Origin: Paucibacter sp. DJ2R-2
GTDB lineage: Bacteria; Pseudomonadota; Gammaproteobacteria; Burkholderiales; Burkholderiaceae_C
NCBI RefSeq assembly: GCF_025717675.1
Contig: NZ_JAJIRT010000004.1
Location: 394,445 to 458,444, forward strand
Direction: 5' to 3'
Length of the DNA: 64,000 bases
Shown here: one piece after another, positions 28,471 to 38,293 of the stretch
Numbering within the stretch: the first letter of the stretch is position 1
Layout of the letters: every line of letters begins with the position of its first letter
Translations under genes and position numbers: made by a program
The notes under the pieces: model-generated
Databases searched by the model: none
What the model saw: only the letters and a program-made list of their open reading frames with translations
Told to the model about the DNA's origin: nothing

Positions 28471-30003
28471 ATGGCTGGCAAAAAGTGGCTCATCTCTTGG
28501 ATCGGCAACGCCGACCACCTAGCGTCAGAGGGGGGCTCTGCCTCCAGCGATGGCCCAATCGCCACTGCCCTGACCAACTCGCCGAAGTTCGATCGAGTCT
28601 GCCTGCTGACCAACTACGCGCATGAGCGCAGCGCCGCCTACTGCGCCTGGCTGGAGCAACGTTGCAGCTACACAAGCGCCGCGGTCGACCTCCAGGAAAT
28701 CAGCCTTAGCAGCCCAATCGACTACGCGTCCATCTACGAGCAGGTCAGCAAGCACCTCAAGAATCTTGGCCTTCCTCGGTCAGACGTTGAACTCACTTTC
28801 CACCTGAGCCCAGGAACTCCCGCCATGGCGGCCATCTGGATCATGTTGGCCAAGACGCGCTTTCCCGCTAAGTTGATTCAGACTTCCAAGGAGCAAGGTC
28901 TGGAATCGGTGGACTTTCCCTTCGACCTGGCCAGTGACTTCCTGCCCGAGTTCCTTCAACGCAGTGCCGAGCGGATTGAACGGCTCTCCCAAGGCCCCGT
29001 CGAAAGCGCCCCGCAGTTCAGCAAGATCCTTCATCGCAGCGATGCCGTCCGTCAGCAGGTGCACCTCGCCCGGCGCATCGCAGCCCACGACGTTCCGGTC
29101 TTAATTCTTGGCGAGACCGGCACAGGCAAGGAACTCTTCGCCGAAGCGATCTGTGCCGCAAGTGAGCGTGCCAGCAAACCATTCATTGCCGTCAACTGCG
29201 GAGCCCTCTCGCCCGAGTTGGCCAACTCAGAGTTGTTTGGCCATGTCATAGGAGCGTTTACAGGCGCGACCAAAGCAAGAAAGGGACACTTCCAAGAAGC
29301 GCAAGGCGGCACCCTGTTCCTCGATGAAGTCGGTGATCTGCCACCGGAAACCCAGGTACGACTGCTGCGCGTGCTCCAAGCCAAAGAAGTCACGCCGCTA
29401 GGAGACTCGAAGCCAGTCAAGGTAGACGTCCGGATCGTCGCCGCCACGCATCGCGACCTTGCCGCAGATGTCGCCTCGGGGCGTTTCCGCGAGGACCTGT
29501 TCCACCGCTTGGCTGTCGGCATCTTGCGCTTGCCGCCTCTGCGCGAGCGTGATGGCGATGTCGACCTGCTAGCCGACGCCTTCCTTGACAAGATCAATGC
29601 CGATGCCAAGGGGAAACCAGAAACGCAAGAGAAGAAACTTTCCACAAGTGCAAGGAAACTTCTCGAACAGTATCCGTGGCCGGGCAACATTCGCGAGCTT
29701 TACCACTCACTACTTCGGGCTGCGATTTGGTCGACCGGGCCGGTCATACAGGCTGAAGATGTGCAGGCAGCTCTGCTGCAGGTTCGGCAGCAGGGCCATG
29801 ATTCAATCCTGAAGCCACTGGGCCAAGGCTTTGATTTGCAAGGCATTTTGGATGACGTCTCGCGCGACTACATCGCCAAAGCACTGAACCGGTCGGGCGA
29901 TCGGAAGACGGTGGCAGCCAAGATGCTGGGGTTCGCCAATCATCAAACGCTGGGCAATTGGATGAAAAAACTGGGACTGGAAAGCAGCGACACTAAAGAC
30001 TAG
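28471..30003 (+). CDS. Sigma54-dependent activator with CARF-like sensor domain (RtcR-like)
   Basis: 510 aa transcription activator. Residues 1 to about 170 look like a CARF domain (FHLSPGTPAMAAIWI is the characteristic strand-loop), the sensor of cyclic oligonucleotides or RNA-end signals in CRISPR-linked proteins and RtcR. Residues about 195-430 are a sigma54 AAA+ domain: Walker A LGETGTGKEL, the sigma54-contacting GAFTGA loop intact (HVIGAFTGATK), Walker B GGTLFLDEVGDL, and RWPGNIREL-type PWPGNIREL. The C-terminal HTH (KTVAAKMLGFANHQTLGNW) is Fis-like. It sits directly upstream of hsdR with a -24/-12 promoter in the 35-base gap. Unlike classical RtcR, the N-terminus is not the RtcR type but resembles Csm6/Csx1-type sensors. 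What it senses is unknown. Confidence 0.88.
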   Translation: MAGKKWLISWIGNADHLASEGGSASSDGPIATALTNSPKFDRVCLLTNYAHERSAAYCAWLEQRCSYTSAAVDLQEISLSSPIDYASIYEQVSKHLKNLGLPRSDVELTFHLSPGTPAMAAIWIMLAKTRFPAKLIQTSKEQGLESVDFPFDLASDFLPEFLQRSAERIERLSQGPVESAPQFSKILHRSDAVRQQVHLARRIAAHDVPVLILGETGTGKELFAEAICAASERASKPFIAVNCGALSPELANSELFGHVIGAFTGATKARKGHFQEAQGGTLFLDEVGDLPPETQVRLLRVLQAKEVTPLGDSKPVKVDVRIVAATHRDLAADVASGRFREDLFHRLAVGILRLPPLRERDGDVDLLADAFLDKINADAKGKPETQEKKLSTSARKLLEQYPWPGNIRELYHSLLRAAIWSTGPVIQAEDVQAALLQVRQQGHDSILKPLGQGFDLQGILDDVSRDYIAKALNRSGDRKTVAAKMLGFANHQTLGNWMKKLGLESSDTKD

Positions 30004-30011
30004 AGGGAGGC

Positions 30012-30027
30012 TGGCACGGTTCTCGCA
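30012..30027 (+). promoter_or_regulatory. Sigma54 (-24/-12) promoter in front of hsdR
   Basis: TGGCACG-GTTC-TCGCA matches the consensus TGGCACG-N4-TTGCW at all but one position. GG and GC have the exact 12-base offset. Transcription would start near 30038, which argues that hsdR begins at an ATG further inside the frame. Confidence 0.75.
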
Positions 30028-30062
30028 AAACAACAGGCATGAATGCCACGAGAGCCGGCCAG

Positions 30063-33000
30063 ATGTTGATGCAAGATATTAAATCGCTGAACTTCGAGCC
30101 GCTGCGTGCGGTCTACCCGGAGCTCGCCAATATGGGCGGGTACGCGGAGCATTACGCGCACACCGACCCGGAAAGCGCACTCGTCAAGCTGCGCAACTTC
30201 GCCGAACGTCTGGTCGACCGCGTTTACCTGAAGTTGAAGCTCGAACGAGCCCCTCAGTCCAACTTCGTCGATTTGCTGCACAACGCCAGCTTCAGGGAGA
30301 TCGCCCAACCCCTGGTTCTCGACAAGCTGCACCTGCTGCGCCGCCTCGGCAATCGCGGCGCCCATGGCGAGGACGTTGAGGCCACTGACTCGCTGCGTTG
30401 TGTGCAAGAGGCCTGGCAGCTTGCTCGCTGGCTCCATGTGACCTTTCTGGGCGGCAAGGTCGACGACTTTTCAGATTTCAAGCAGCCCCCAGCGGAAGGC
30501 ATCGACAGCAAAGCTGAGATCAAGCGCAAAGCGAAAGCGCTGGCTGAAGAGAACAGCATCAAAGAAGAGCGGCTCAAGCAAGCTCTTCAGGAACTCGCTG
30601 AGTTGCGAGCTGCTGATCGCGCCGCAACACCGCCGACAGCCCCTGGCACCTCGCCCACTGTCGAAGCACTGGTGCAAGTCGGCCAAGCCTCCACTCAGGT
30701 CGCCAGTCAGCTGCGCTTCAGCGAAGACCACACCCGCAAATGGCTGATTGACCGCGACCTGCGCATGGCCGGTTGGGATGTCCCGCCGGGTACTGCCAGC
30801 AACGAATCCGTCAGCCAGGAATTCGAGGTTTCGCATCAGCCGACTGCAAGCGGCACAGGCTATTGCGACTATGTGCTCTGGGATGACAACCGCAAGCCCC
30901 TGGCGGTTGTGGAGGCCAAGAAGACCCGTGTTGATGCCCGAACCGGGCAGGAGCAAGCCAAGCTCTATGCCGATGCGCTTGAGAAGGATTACGGCCAGCG
31001 GCCCATGATCTTCTACACCAACGGCCACGACATCTGGGTCTGGGACGACGCGGGCGGCTATCCGCCTCGCTCAGTGTTCGGCTTCTACTCCAAGGACACG
31101 CTTCAATACCGTATCGGCTTCCAGCGCCGGGAAAAACTCGACCTGCTCAAGGACGTCCGGCCCGACGCCAAGATCGCCGGCTACCTTCACCAAATCGAGA
31201 GCATCACGCGCGTTGCCGAGCGTTTCAGCCAGCGCCACCGCCGTGCGCTGGTGGTTCAAGCCACCGGCACCGGCAAAACTCGTGTGGCCATCGCCCTGGC
31301 CAAGCTCTTGATCGACGCACGCTGGGTCAAGCGTGTGCTCTTCCTGTGCGATCGCAAGGAGCTGCGCAAGCAAGGCAAGAACGCTTTCAACGAACACGTC
31401 AAAGAACCGATCTACGTCATCGGGCAGGCCAATGACGTGGGCAAGATGGATGCCCGCATCTACATCGGCATCTACCAAGGCCTGATCAACGACTACGAGT
31501 CCTTCGACGTCGGTTTCTTCGACCTGATCATTGCCGATGAATCGCACCGCTCGATCTACAACCTCTACGGCGATCTTTTCAAGTACTTCGACGCCCTCCA
31601 GGTTGGCTTGACCGCCACGCCGGTCGAGATGGTCAGCCGCAGCACCTGCCAACTTTTTGGCTGCGACTACAAATTGCCCACGGCCAACTACCCCTTGGAG
31701 CAGGCCATTGCCGACCGCAAGCTCGTGCCCTTCAAGGTGGTCGCCCATACGACCAAGTTTCTGCGTGACGGCATCAAGGCGGCGTATCTCAGCGACGAGC
31801 AAATCGCTCAGCTGGAAGACCAAGGCTTCGATCCCAATGAGCTGGAGTTCGACGCCCAGGAAATTGACGAGGCCGTTTTCAACAAGGACACCAACCGCGT
31901 CATCCTGCGCAACTTGATGGACAAAGGCATCCGCGATGCCGACGGTCAGCTCCCGGGCAAGACCATCGTCTTCGCCCGCAAGATCGAGCATGCCCGTCTA
32001 TTGGCCGACCTCTTCAATGAGATGTACCCGCAGTTCGCCGGCAAGTTCTGCCGAGTGATCCACTCCAAAGAGCCGCGGGCCGAGGACCTGATTGATCAGT
32101 TCAAAGACCCAGCGAGCGATCTACGCATTGCTGTCTCAGTGGACATGCTGGACACCGGCATTGATGTGCCCCAAGTGGTGAACCTCGTCTTCGCCAAGCC
32201 GGTCAAGAGCAAGGTGAAGTTCTGGCAAATGATTGGCCGCGGCACGCGCCTTTGCGAAAACCTGTTCGGCCCCGGTCTCCACAAGAGCGAATTCCTGATC
32301 TTCGACCACTGGAATAACTTCGAATTCCATGAGCTCAACGCCGACGAGGTCGAACCCACGGTACCCAAGCCGCTGACGCAGCGTCGCTACGAGGCCCGTA
32401 TTGAACTCGCAGCCTTGGCCCTTGCCAGGTCCGACATTGCGGCATTCGATGCGCTTGCGTTGCAGCTCCAGCAAGACGCCGCTGCACTGCCCGACGGCGG
32501 CATCGCCGTGCGCGAGAACTGGCAAGCCGTGAATCAGGCCCGTGACGCCAAACTGGTCCACCATTTCGCCCCCGTCACCCGGCAACTATTGACCGACATC
32601 GTCGCGCCCCTGATGAACGCACTGGATGTGCGCGGTCAAGGCGATGCCCTGCGCTGGGACCTTCTGCTCGCCAAGGCCCAAGCAGCGGCGATCTCTGCGC
32701 CAGGGAAGCCCAATGCCCATCGCGATGCGATTTTGGAATGGGTCGACCGCCTACCGCCGCATCTGAACCCGGTGCGCGCCAAAGCGAATGAGCTCAGAAC
32801 CATCCGCTCCGATGCGTTCTGGCAAGCCCCAAGCTTCGCCGATCTGGATGCCATGCGCGCTGCCCTGCGCGACCTGATGGAGCTGGCCGACGCCCCCGTG
32901 ACGCCTCCGCCTAAGCCTGTGGTGCACCTGGATATTCGCGAGGATGAAGCCGAGTACCAAGTTCATTTGCGGCCAACCAAGATCAAGTCGGTTGACTTCG

Positions 33001-33488
33001 GCATCTACCGCAAGGCCGTGCAATCGGCCCTGGAACCATTGTTCGAAACCGACCCGGTTCTGCTCAAGCTGCGCCGTGGCGAGCTCATCACGCCCGAAGA
33101 GTTGGACAAGCTCAACAGCCTGCTGCACACCCGCAACCCCGATGTGGACCTGTCCACACTGCGTGAGTTCTACCCCGACACAGCCGTGCAGCTAACGCAA
33201 ATTCTGCGCGGCATTGTTGGCATGGACCACGAAGCCGTGGATCTGCAGTTCTCCACCTTCGCCCAAGCCCATGCCCTCAATAGTCAGCAACTGCGTTTCC
33301 TCGCGCTGCTGAAGGACCACATCCGCCAGTTTGGCGCCATCGCCGTCGGGCAATTGTTCGATGCTCCTTTCAACACCGTCCATGCCGAAGGCTTGGGTGG
33401 TGTCTTTCCCAATCAAACGCAACTAGACGAAGTCGTGCGCATGGTGCGTGCCTTCGGCGAACCCTTGCAGCCGCCTGCGGCACACTGA
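30063..33488 (+). CDS. hsdR: Type I restriction endonuclease subunit R
   Basis: About 1140 aa motor/nuclease subunit. It begins with a DUF4145/HEPN-like helical region (LHLLRRLGNRGAHGED) and a coiled linker. The nuclease domain has D in GTGYCDYVLWD and the E-x-K pair in LAVVEAKKTRVD. The SF2 translocase follows with Walker A QATGTGKTRVAIAL and a DESH box (IIADESHRSIYN), then the later motif QMIGRGTRLCENL. It needs HsdM and HsdS to cut DNA. Start codon is uncertain (30039, 30063 or 30069); the mapped sigma54 promoter would leave an ATG at 30039 without a leader, so an internal ATG is preferred. Confidence 0.92.
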   Translation: MLMQDIKSLNFEPLRAVYPELANMGGYAEHYAHTDPESALVKLRNFAERLVDRVYLKLKLERAPQSNFVDLLHNASFREIAQPLVLDKLHLLRRLGNRGAHGEDVEATDSLRCVQEAWQLARWLHVTFLGGKVDDFSDFKQPPAEGIDSKAEIKRKAKALAEENSIKEERLKQALQELAELRAADRAATPPTAPGTSPTVEALVQVGQASTQVASQLRFSEDHTRKWLIDRDLRMAGWDVPPGTASNESVSQEFEVSHQPTASGTGYCDYVLWDDNRKPLAVVEAKKTRVDARTGQEQAKLYADALEKDYGQRPMIFYTNGHDIWVWDDAGGYPPRSVFGFYSKDTLQYRIGFQRREKLDLLKDVRPDAKIAGYLHQIESITRVAERFSQRHRRALVVQATGTGKTRVAIALAKLLIDARWVKRVLFLCDRKELRKQGKNAFNEHVKEPIYVIGQANDVGKMDARIYIGIYQGLINDYESFDVGFFDLIIADESHRSIYNLYGDLFKYFDALQVGLTATPVEMVSRSTCQLFGCDYKLPTANYPLEQAIADRKLVPFKVVAHTTKFLRDGIKAAYLSDEQIAQLEDQGFDPNELEFDAQEIDEAVFNKDTNRVILRNLMDKGIRDADGQLPGKTIVFARKIEHARLLADLFNEMYPQFAGKFCRVIHSKEPRAEDLIDQFKDPASDLRIAVSVDMLDTGIDVPQVVNLVFAKPVKSKVKFWQMIGRGTRLCENLFGPGLHKSEFLIFDHWNNFEFHELNADEVEPTVPKPLTQRRYEARIELAALALARSDIAAFDALALQLQQDAAALPDGGIAVRENWQAVNQARDAKLVHHFAPVTRQLLTDIVAPLMNALDVRGQGDALRWDLLLAKAQAAAISAPGKPNAHRDAILEWVDRLPPHLNPVRAKANELRTIRSDAFWQAPSFADLDAMRAALRDLMELADAPVTPPPKPVVHLDIREDEAEYQVHLRPTKIKSVDFGIYRKAVQSALEPLFETDPVLLKLRRGELITPEELDKLNSLLHTRNPDVDLSTLREFYPDTAVQLTQILRGIVGMDHEAVDLQFSTFAQAHALNSQQLRFLALLKDHIRQFGAIAVGQLFDAPFNTVHAEGLGGVFPNQTQLDEVVRMVRAFGEPLQPPAAH

Positions 33489-33523
33489 CGCAGCGATAAC
33501 AACAACAAAGAAGTAGTACAGCC

Positions 33524-35065
33524 ATGATCACAGGCGCACTGAGAAGCCGTATCGACAGTCTCTGGACCGAATTCTGGACCGGCGGCATCACCAACCCGCT
33601 CACCGTCATCGAGCAGATCACCTTCCTGATGTACAGCCGCCTGCTGGACATGCAGGAGCGCACCCAGGAAAAGCGCGCAGCCCTCACCGGCAAGCGAGAA
33701 GCCAGCCTGTTCAGCGAAGAGGATCAAAGCTGCCGCTGGGAAACCTGGCGTCACTACGGGGGCGCTGAAATGCTGCCCCATGTGCGTGACCGCGTGTTCC
33801 CGCACTTCCGCCGCCTTGCCGAGCGCAGCACGGGCGAAGGCAGCCATTTCGCCGCCTTCATGAAGGACGCGCAGCTGATGATTCAAAAGGAGTCACTGCT
33901 GGTGAAGGCCGTCAGCGCAGTGCACGAACTGCCGCTGGAACAAGGCGACACCAAGGGTGATCTCTACGAGTACCTGCTCGGCAAGCTCACCACGGCCGGC
34001 ATCAACGGCCAGTTCCGTACGCCGCGCCACATCATCCGCATGATGGTGGAGTTGATGCAGCCCCAGCCCACTGATCGCATCTGCGACCCGTCCTGCGGCA
34101 CCGCTGGCTTCTTGATCGAGTCCTACGACTACCTCTTGCGTGAGCACAGCAGCGCCGCCGGCACGCACAAAGAAGTTGTGGAAGGCGAAGAGCACATCAG
34201 CTACAGCGGCGATCTGCTCGGCGAGCATCGCAAACATATCGACAGCGATATGTTCCACGCCTACGACTTCGACGCCACCATGCTGCGCATCGCCACCATG
34301 AACCTGGTGATGCACGGCGTGAAGCAGCCCGATGTCCATTACCAAGACACCTTGAGCCAGAGCTTTGAGGAACGCCACCCCAAGGGCTCCAAGAACGCCT
34401 TCGACCTCATCCTCGCCAACCCACCGTTCAAAGGCAGCCTGGACGAGCAAGACGTGGCCCCGGACATCCTGCGCACCGTTAAGACCAAGAAGACCGAGTT
34501 GCTCTTCATTGGCCTGATCCTGCGTATGTTGAAACTCGGCGGCCGCAGTGCAACCATCGTGCCGGACGGCGTGCTTTTCGGTTCCAGCAAGGCGCACGTG
34601 CAACTGCGCCAGCACTTGATCGAGAACAACCAGCTCGAGGCCGTGATTTCGCTGCCCTCGGGCGTGTTCAAGCCCTACGCCGGCGTGTCCACTGCCATCA
34701 TCATCTTTGCGAAGGGTGGCAAGACCGAGAACGTGTTCTTCTACGACGTTCAGTCGGATGGCCGTACGCTGGATGACAAACGTACTCAGATCGGTGACGG
34801 GTCAGGCGATATGCCCGATGTGAAGGCCAAGTTTCTGCAATGGTGCGAGGGCAAGGGTGATTTCAGTGATCGGACGGCCAAAGCGTTTGAAGTGACTGCT
34901 GATGACATACGGGCGCAGAGTTATGACTTGTCTATCAATCGACATAAAGAGCAAGTGCATATCGCTGAAACACACGACGCACCTGCGGCCATCGTCGCCA
35001 AGTTGCGTCACCTGGAGACGGCGATACAAAGAGAGCTAACGGATCTGGAAGACTTGTTGAAATGA
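33524..35065 (+). CDS. hsdM: Type I modification methyltransferase subunit M
   Basis: 513 aa N6-adenine methyltransferase. The AdoMet motif is ICDPSCGTAGFLIES and the catalytic motif is LILANPPFKGS (NPPF). An N-terminal helical HsdM domain precedes them. It methylates the recognition site with HsdS and is part of the R2M2S complex. It follows hsdR by 35 bases and overlaps hsdS by 4 bases. Confidence 0.96.
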   Translation: MITGALRSRIDSLWTEFWTGGITNPLTVIEQITFLMYSRLLDMQERTQEKRAALTGKREASLFSEEDQSCRWETWRHYGGAEMLPHVRDRVFPHFRRLAERSTGEGSHFAAFMKDAQLMIQKESLLVKAVSAVHELPLEQGDTKGDLYEYLLGKLTTAGINGQFRTPRHIIRMMVELMQPQPTDRICDPSCGTAGFLIESYDYLLREHSSAAGTHKEVVEGEEHISYSGDLLGEHRKHIDSDMFHAYDFDATMLRIATMNLVMHGVKQPDVHYQDTLSQSFEERHPKGSKNAFDLILANPPFKGSLDEQDVAPDILRTVKTKKTELLFIGLILRMLKLGGRSATIVPDGVLFGSSKAHVQLRQHLIENNQLEAVISLPSGVFKPYAGVSTAIIIFAKGGKTENVFFYDVQSDGRTLDDKRTQIGDGSGDMPDVKAKFLQWCEGKGDFSDRTAKAFEVTADDIRAQSYDLSINRHKEQVHIAETHDAPAAIVAKLRHLETAIQRELTDLEDLLK

Positions 35066-36243
35066 ACCGGCTTGTTCAACTAAGCGATGTCGCCCTCGTG
35101 TTCAACGGCAAGACACCCGCTCGCGTAGATCAGAGACAGGGCGGGCACCCAGTTTTGAAAATCAAAGACGTGAATTCCCTCGGGCGTTTCGCTGGCAGCT
35201 TCGAATCATTTGTTGATCATGAATTTGCGGCAAGATTCTCTGAAAAACTAGTTGAGGTTGGCGATACTCTAATCCTCAACGCCGCGCACAACGCCGACTA
35301 TGTAGGCTCAAAGTCGTATTTGGCAGAGCCAAGCGTAGTTGGCAGTCTGCCAACTGGTGAATGGCTTGTGGTCAGAGCTATGCAGCACTGCACCGATGCT
35401 CGTTTCATCCATCATTGGATTACAAGCGCTCGGATTCGACAAAGGCTTCGGGACCAAGTAAAGGGGATTCATCTCTACCCAAAGGACGTTGCTGCATTGC
35501 CCGTGCTGCTGCCGTCGTTGCATGAGCAACAGCGCATCGCCGCCATCCTCGACAAGGCCGACAGCCTGCGCCGCAAACGCCTAGAAGCCATCCGCCTCGC
35601 CGACGAATTCCTTCGGGCTGCCTATTTGGACCTCGCCACGAAGCACCCGGACCGAGCTTCGGTTGACAGTGTCCTCGCATCCATTCCTAACGCAGCGAGG
35701 ACGGGACCCTTCGGCAGTCAGTTACTCGTTTCAGAGTTCACCGAATCGGGCATCCCAGTCCTCGGGATCGACAACGTTGTCTCCAACTCATTCACCTGGG
35801 GCGCACGCCGATTCGTCTCACCTGAGAAGTACAAGGAACTAGAGCGATACACCGTTCGCCCTGGGGATGTCATGGTCACGATCATGGGCACCACAGGTCG
35901 GGTCGCAATCGCACCTGAGGATTTGCCTGTTTGCATCAGCACAAAGCATCTGTGCACGCTGTCGCTTGATCAGCAGAAGATGCGGCCTTCCTATTTATGG
36001 GCTTGCTTGCGCTGGGACCCAGAAGTCCGGGCACAGACTCAGCGCGAATCAAAGGGCGCCATCATGGAAGGATGGAACATGGGCATTGTGAAGGGCTTGA
36101 TGGTCAGCAAGCCGCCGATGGAAGCGCAACTTAAGTTCGAGGCGCTGCTAGCGAAGATCACCCAGTTTTCCCAGAACGCAGGCAGCGCTGCAGATCAGAC
36201 GGATGCTTTGGTAGCTTCACTTTCAGCTAAGTACTTCAGTTAG
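35062..36243 (+). CDS. hsdS: Type I specificity subunit S
   Basis: 393 aa DNA-recognition subunit with two target-recognition domains. The first begins VQLSDVALVFNGKTPARV; the central conserved helix is LPSLHEQQRIAAILDKADSL; the second begins near residue 200 (SIPNAARTGPFGSQLL). The final helix is shorter than the central one. The two halves are unlike in sequence, so the target is presumably a bipartite asymmetric site. Confidence 0.93.
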   Translation: MNRLVQLSDVALVFNGKTPARVDQRQGGHPVLKIKDVNSLGRFAGSFESFVDHEFAARFSEKLVEVGDTLILNAAHNADYVGSKSYLAEPSVVGSLPTGEWLVVRAMQHCTDARFIHHWITSARIRQRLRDQVKGIHLYPKDVAALPVLLPSLHEQQRIAAILDKADSLRRKRLEAIRLADEFLRAAYLDLATKHPDRASVDSVLASIPNAARTGPFGSQLLVSEFTESGIPVLGIDNVVSNSFTWGARRFVSPEKYKELERYTVRPGDVMVTIMGTTGRVAIAPEDLPVCISTKHLCTLSLDQQKMRPSYLWACLRWDPEVRAQTQRESKGAIMEGWNMGIVKGLMVSKPPMEAQLKFEALLAKITQFSQNAGSAADQTDALVASLSAKYFS

Positions 36244-36275
36244 CCCATCTCTGTCTGATTGCACTTGCCTAAACC

Positions 36276-36470
36276 ATGGCTTCATTGATCAAGTCACTCT
36301 CGCTCAAGAACTTCAGAGGTTTCCCTTGTGGGACTTTGATGGGCCACAGACGCTGCCAGCCCAATGGTCTCAGCTTTCAGATCGACCCGCCAGAGCTAAG
36401 GCTTCACGCAGCCCCGCGCATCTCAATGCAGAGTGCAGGACTCTCACAGTGCAAGGCGTTCTTTATGTAA
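36276..36470 (+). pseudogene. Remnant of an OLD/SMC-like ATPase N-terminus
   Basis: The first residues (LIKSLSLKNFRGF) match the N-terminal strand of RecF/OLD/SMC-like AAA ATPases. The sequence then loses similarity before any Walker A motif and stops after 64 codons. It is either a truncated gene left by recombination or chance similarity. It lies in the otherwise empty gap between hsdS and the GHKL gene. Confidence 0.4.
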
Positions 36471-36541
36471 CTAACCGTATAGTCACTTTGTGCTGGAACT
36501 AACCTCCAGCGACCCACCGACAGATATCAGGGAGGAAAGCG

Positions 36542-38293
36542 ATGGCAGCAAAGACTGCACGCTTTCAAGTTGATTCGAGGTTGGCTCGTTTGTTGAGCCA
36601 GGAATACTCGTCGACTGAGAAAGCACTCAAGGAACTGGTCGACAACGCCTGGGATGCGGACGCCGAGAACGTTCACATCTCGCTGCCGGCGCCGATGACC
36701 GATGCGCCTATCGTCATTTCGGACGATGGCTCCGGCATGACGCGGGCCGAGCTCGAATCGCACTACCTGGCCATCGCTCGAGATCGGCGAGTACATCGAG
36801 GTGAGAGAACTGCAGGCAAGCAACGCTTGGTCAAGGGGCGCAAAGGCATCGGCAAATTTGCGGGCTTGATGGCTGCCGCCGAGATGACCCTCGAGACCCG
36901 CACGCGAGGCACACTCAGCCGCTTCACGCTACGGATGGCGGACCTCGCTGGCGTTGAAGATATCGAGCACTTGCCGATTCAAATCGATACCGAGCGTAGC
37001 GACCCGGAGTCACACGGCACCACCATCACGCTGCGCACCCTCCACGGTGAACTGGCCTTCCCGGATGCAGCCAGGATGCGCCAAGCCCTGATTTTTGAGT
37101 ATGGCCGGTCGGCGGACTTCACTGTCTACGTGGATGGGAAACTGCTCGGCGTCGACGATGTTGTTGGCACCTACACCGACCAGACGGTGGATGTCTCCGG
37201 TGTCGGCCCCGTCCAGCTTCGGTTTGCGATTGCCGAAGAGCGATCGGCCCATCGACAGGCGGGCATCGTGTTGCGGGTGGACGGCAAGGTGGTTGGAAAG
37301 CCGTCCTTTTTTGGCCTTGAAGAGCGGGAAGACTTTCCGCAGAAACTGAAGTCCAAGCTGTACGGTGAGGTCCAGGCTGACGGTCTGCGCGACCATGTGA
37401 CGGCGGGCTGGGATAGCGTGATCGAAAACAGCAGCCTGCTTTCTGCGGTCACCGAGCAAGTACAGCCCATCCTGATCGCGGCTTACAGGGAGCGATACCG
37501 TCGCGAGATTCAGCTGGCGCAGGCTCGGATCAGCCGTTCAATCAAGGACCGGCTTGCAGCGATGCCTGAGCATCGCCGCGAGTTCGCCGACAAGGCGGTG
37601 CGCCGCGCGCTGGAACGCTTCTACGGCGAAGAGCCAACCAAGCTTGAGCAATACGTTTATGTGTTGCTCGAGGCCATCGAGCACGTTGAGTACGGCGCAG
37701 TCCTGTCTCACATCCACGATGCCTCGCGAAAAGACGTTGTAGCCATCTCGGCAGCGCTTGACGAGTTCGGCATGGCCGACATGGCCACTTTGGTTACCCA
37801 AGCTAAAGCGCGCATGCAGTTCCTTGACGAGTTGGAAGCGCTTGCACGAGCGCCCGAGACGCGTGAGGCCGAGATGCACAAGGCGATCGAGCGCAACCTG
37901 TGGATTCTGGGCGCGACCTACACCTTCTTCCGCTCCAACCAGACGCTCAAGCGAACGGTGGAAGAGGCGCTAGGGCGCAAGTACCAGGGCGCCAAGGCGG
38001 CTGAGCGCCCCGACCTGGTGCTGAATGAAGACCTCAACGGTTCGTGCCTGCTGATTGAGTTCAAGCGCCCATCACATGCACTGAACCACGAGGACTACCT
38101 CCAGGCCATCAGCTATCGGCATGAGCTGTCGAAGCACATGACCAAACCTATTCGAGTGATGCTGATGGGAGGAAGGAGATCGCCGGACTTCCCAACGATG
38201 CAGCGCGAAGCTGAGGTGGAAGCACTTGCCTTTTTCGATGTGATTGCATCGGCGCGAAGGGCAATCGACTGGCAGCTTTCAGCCCAGCATTGA
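36542..38293 (+). CDS. GHKL (MORC-like) ATPase with C-terminal PD-(D/E)XK-like domain
   Basis: 583 aa. The N-terminal GHKL/Hsp90-type ATPase is clear: EKALKELVDNAWDADA (N box), ISDDGSGMT (G1) and KGRKGIGKFAGL (lid). A helical middle follows. From about residue 440, ILGATYTFFRSNQ leads to a nuclease-like site with D in RPDLVLNED and E-F-K in LLIEFKRPSHA. MORC-like ATPases act as DNA clamps or DNA-remodelling factors, and the fused nuclease suggests a DNA-cleaving defence protein. It may be an accessory of the type I RM locus or a system of its own. Ribosome site GGAGG lies upstream of the ATG. Confidence 0.8.
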   Translation: MAAKTARFQVDSRLARLLSQEYSSTEKALKELVDNAWDADAENVHISLPAPMTDAPIVISDDGSGMTRAELESHYLAIARDRRVHRGERTAGKQRLVKGRKGIGKFAGLMAAAEMTLETRTRGTLSRFTLRMADLAGVEDIEHLPIQIDTERSDPESHGTTITLRTLHGELAFPDAARMRQALIFEYGRSADFTVYVDGKLLGVDDVVGTYTDQTVDVSGVGPVQLRFAIAEERSAHRQAGIVLRVDGKVVGKPSFFGLEEREDFPQKLKSKLYGEVQADGLRDHVTAGWDSVIENSSLLSAVTEQVQPILIAAYRERYRREIQLAQARISRSIKDRLAAMPEHRREFADKAVRRALERFYGEEPTKLEQYVYVLLEAIEHVEYGAVLSHIHDASRKDVVAISAALDEFGMADMATLVTQAKARMQFLDELEALARAPETREAEMHKAIERNLWILGATYTFFRSNQTLKRTVEEALGRKYQGAKAAERPDLVLNEDLNGSCLLIEFKRPSHALNHEDYLQAISYRHELSKHMTKPIRVMLMGGRRSPDFPTMQREAEVEALAFFDVIASARRAIDWQLSAQH

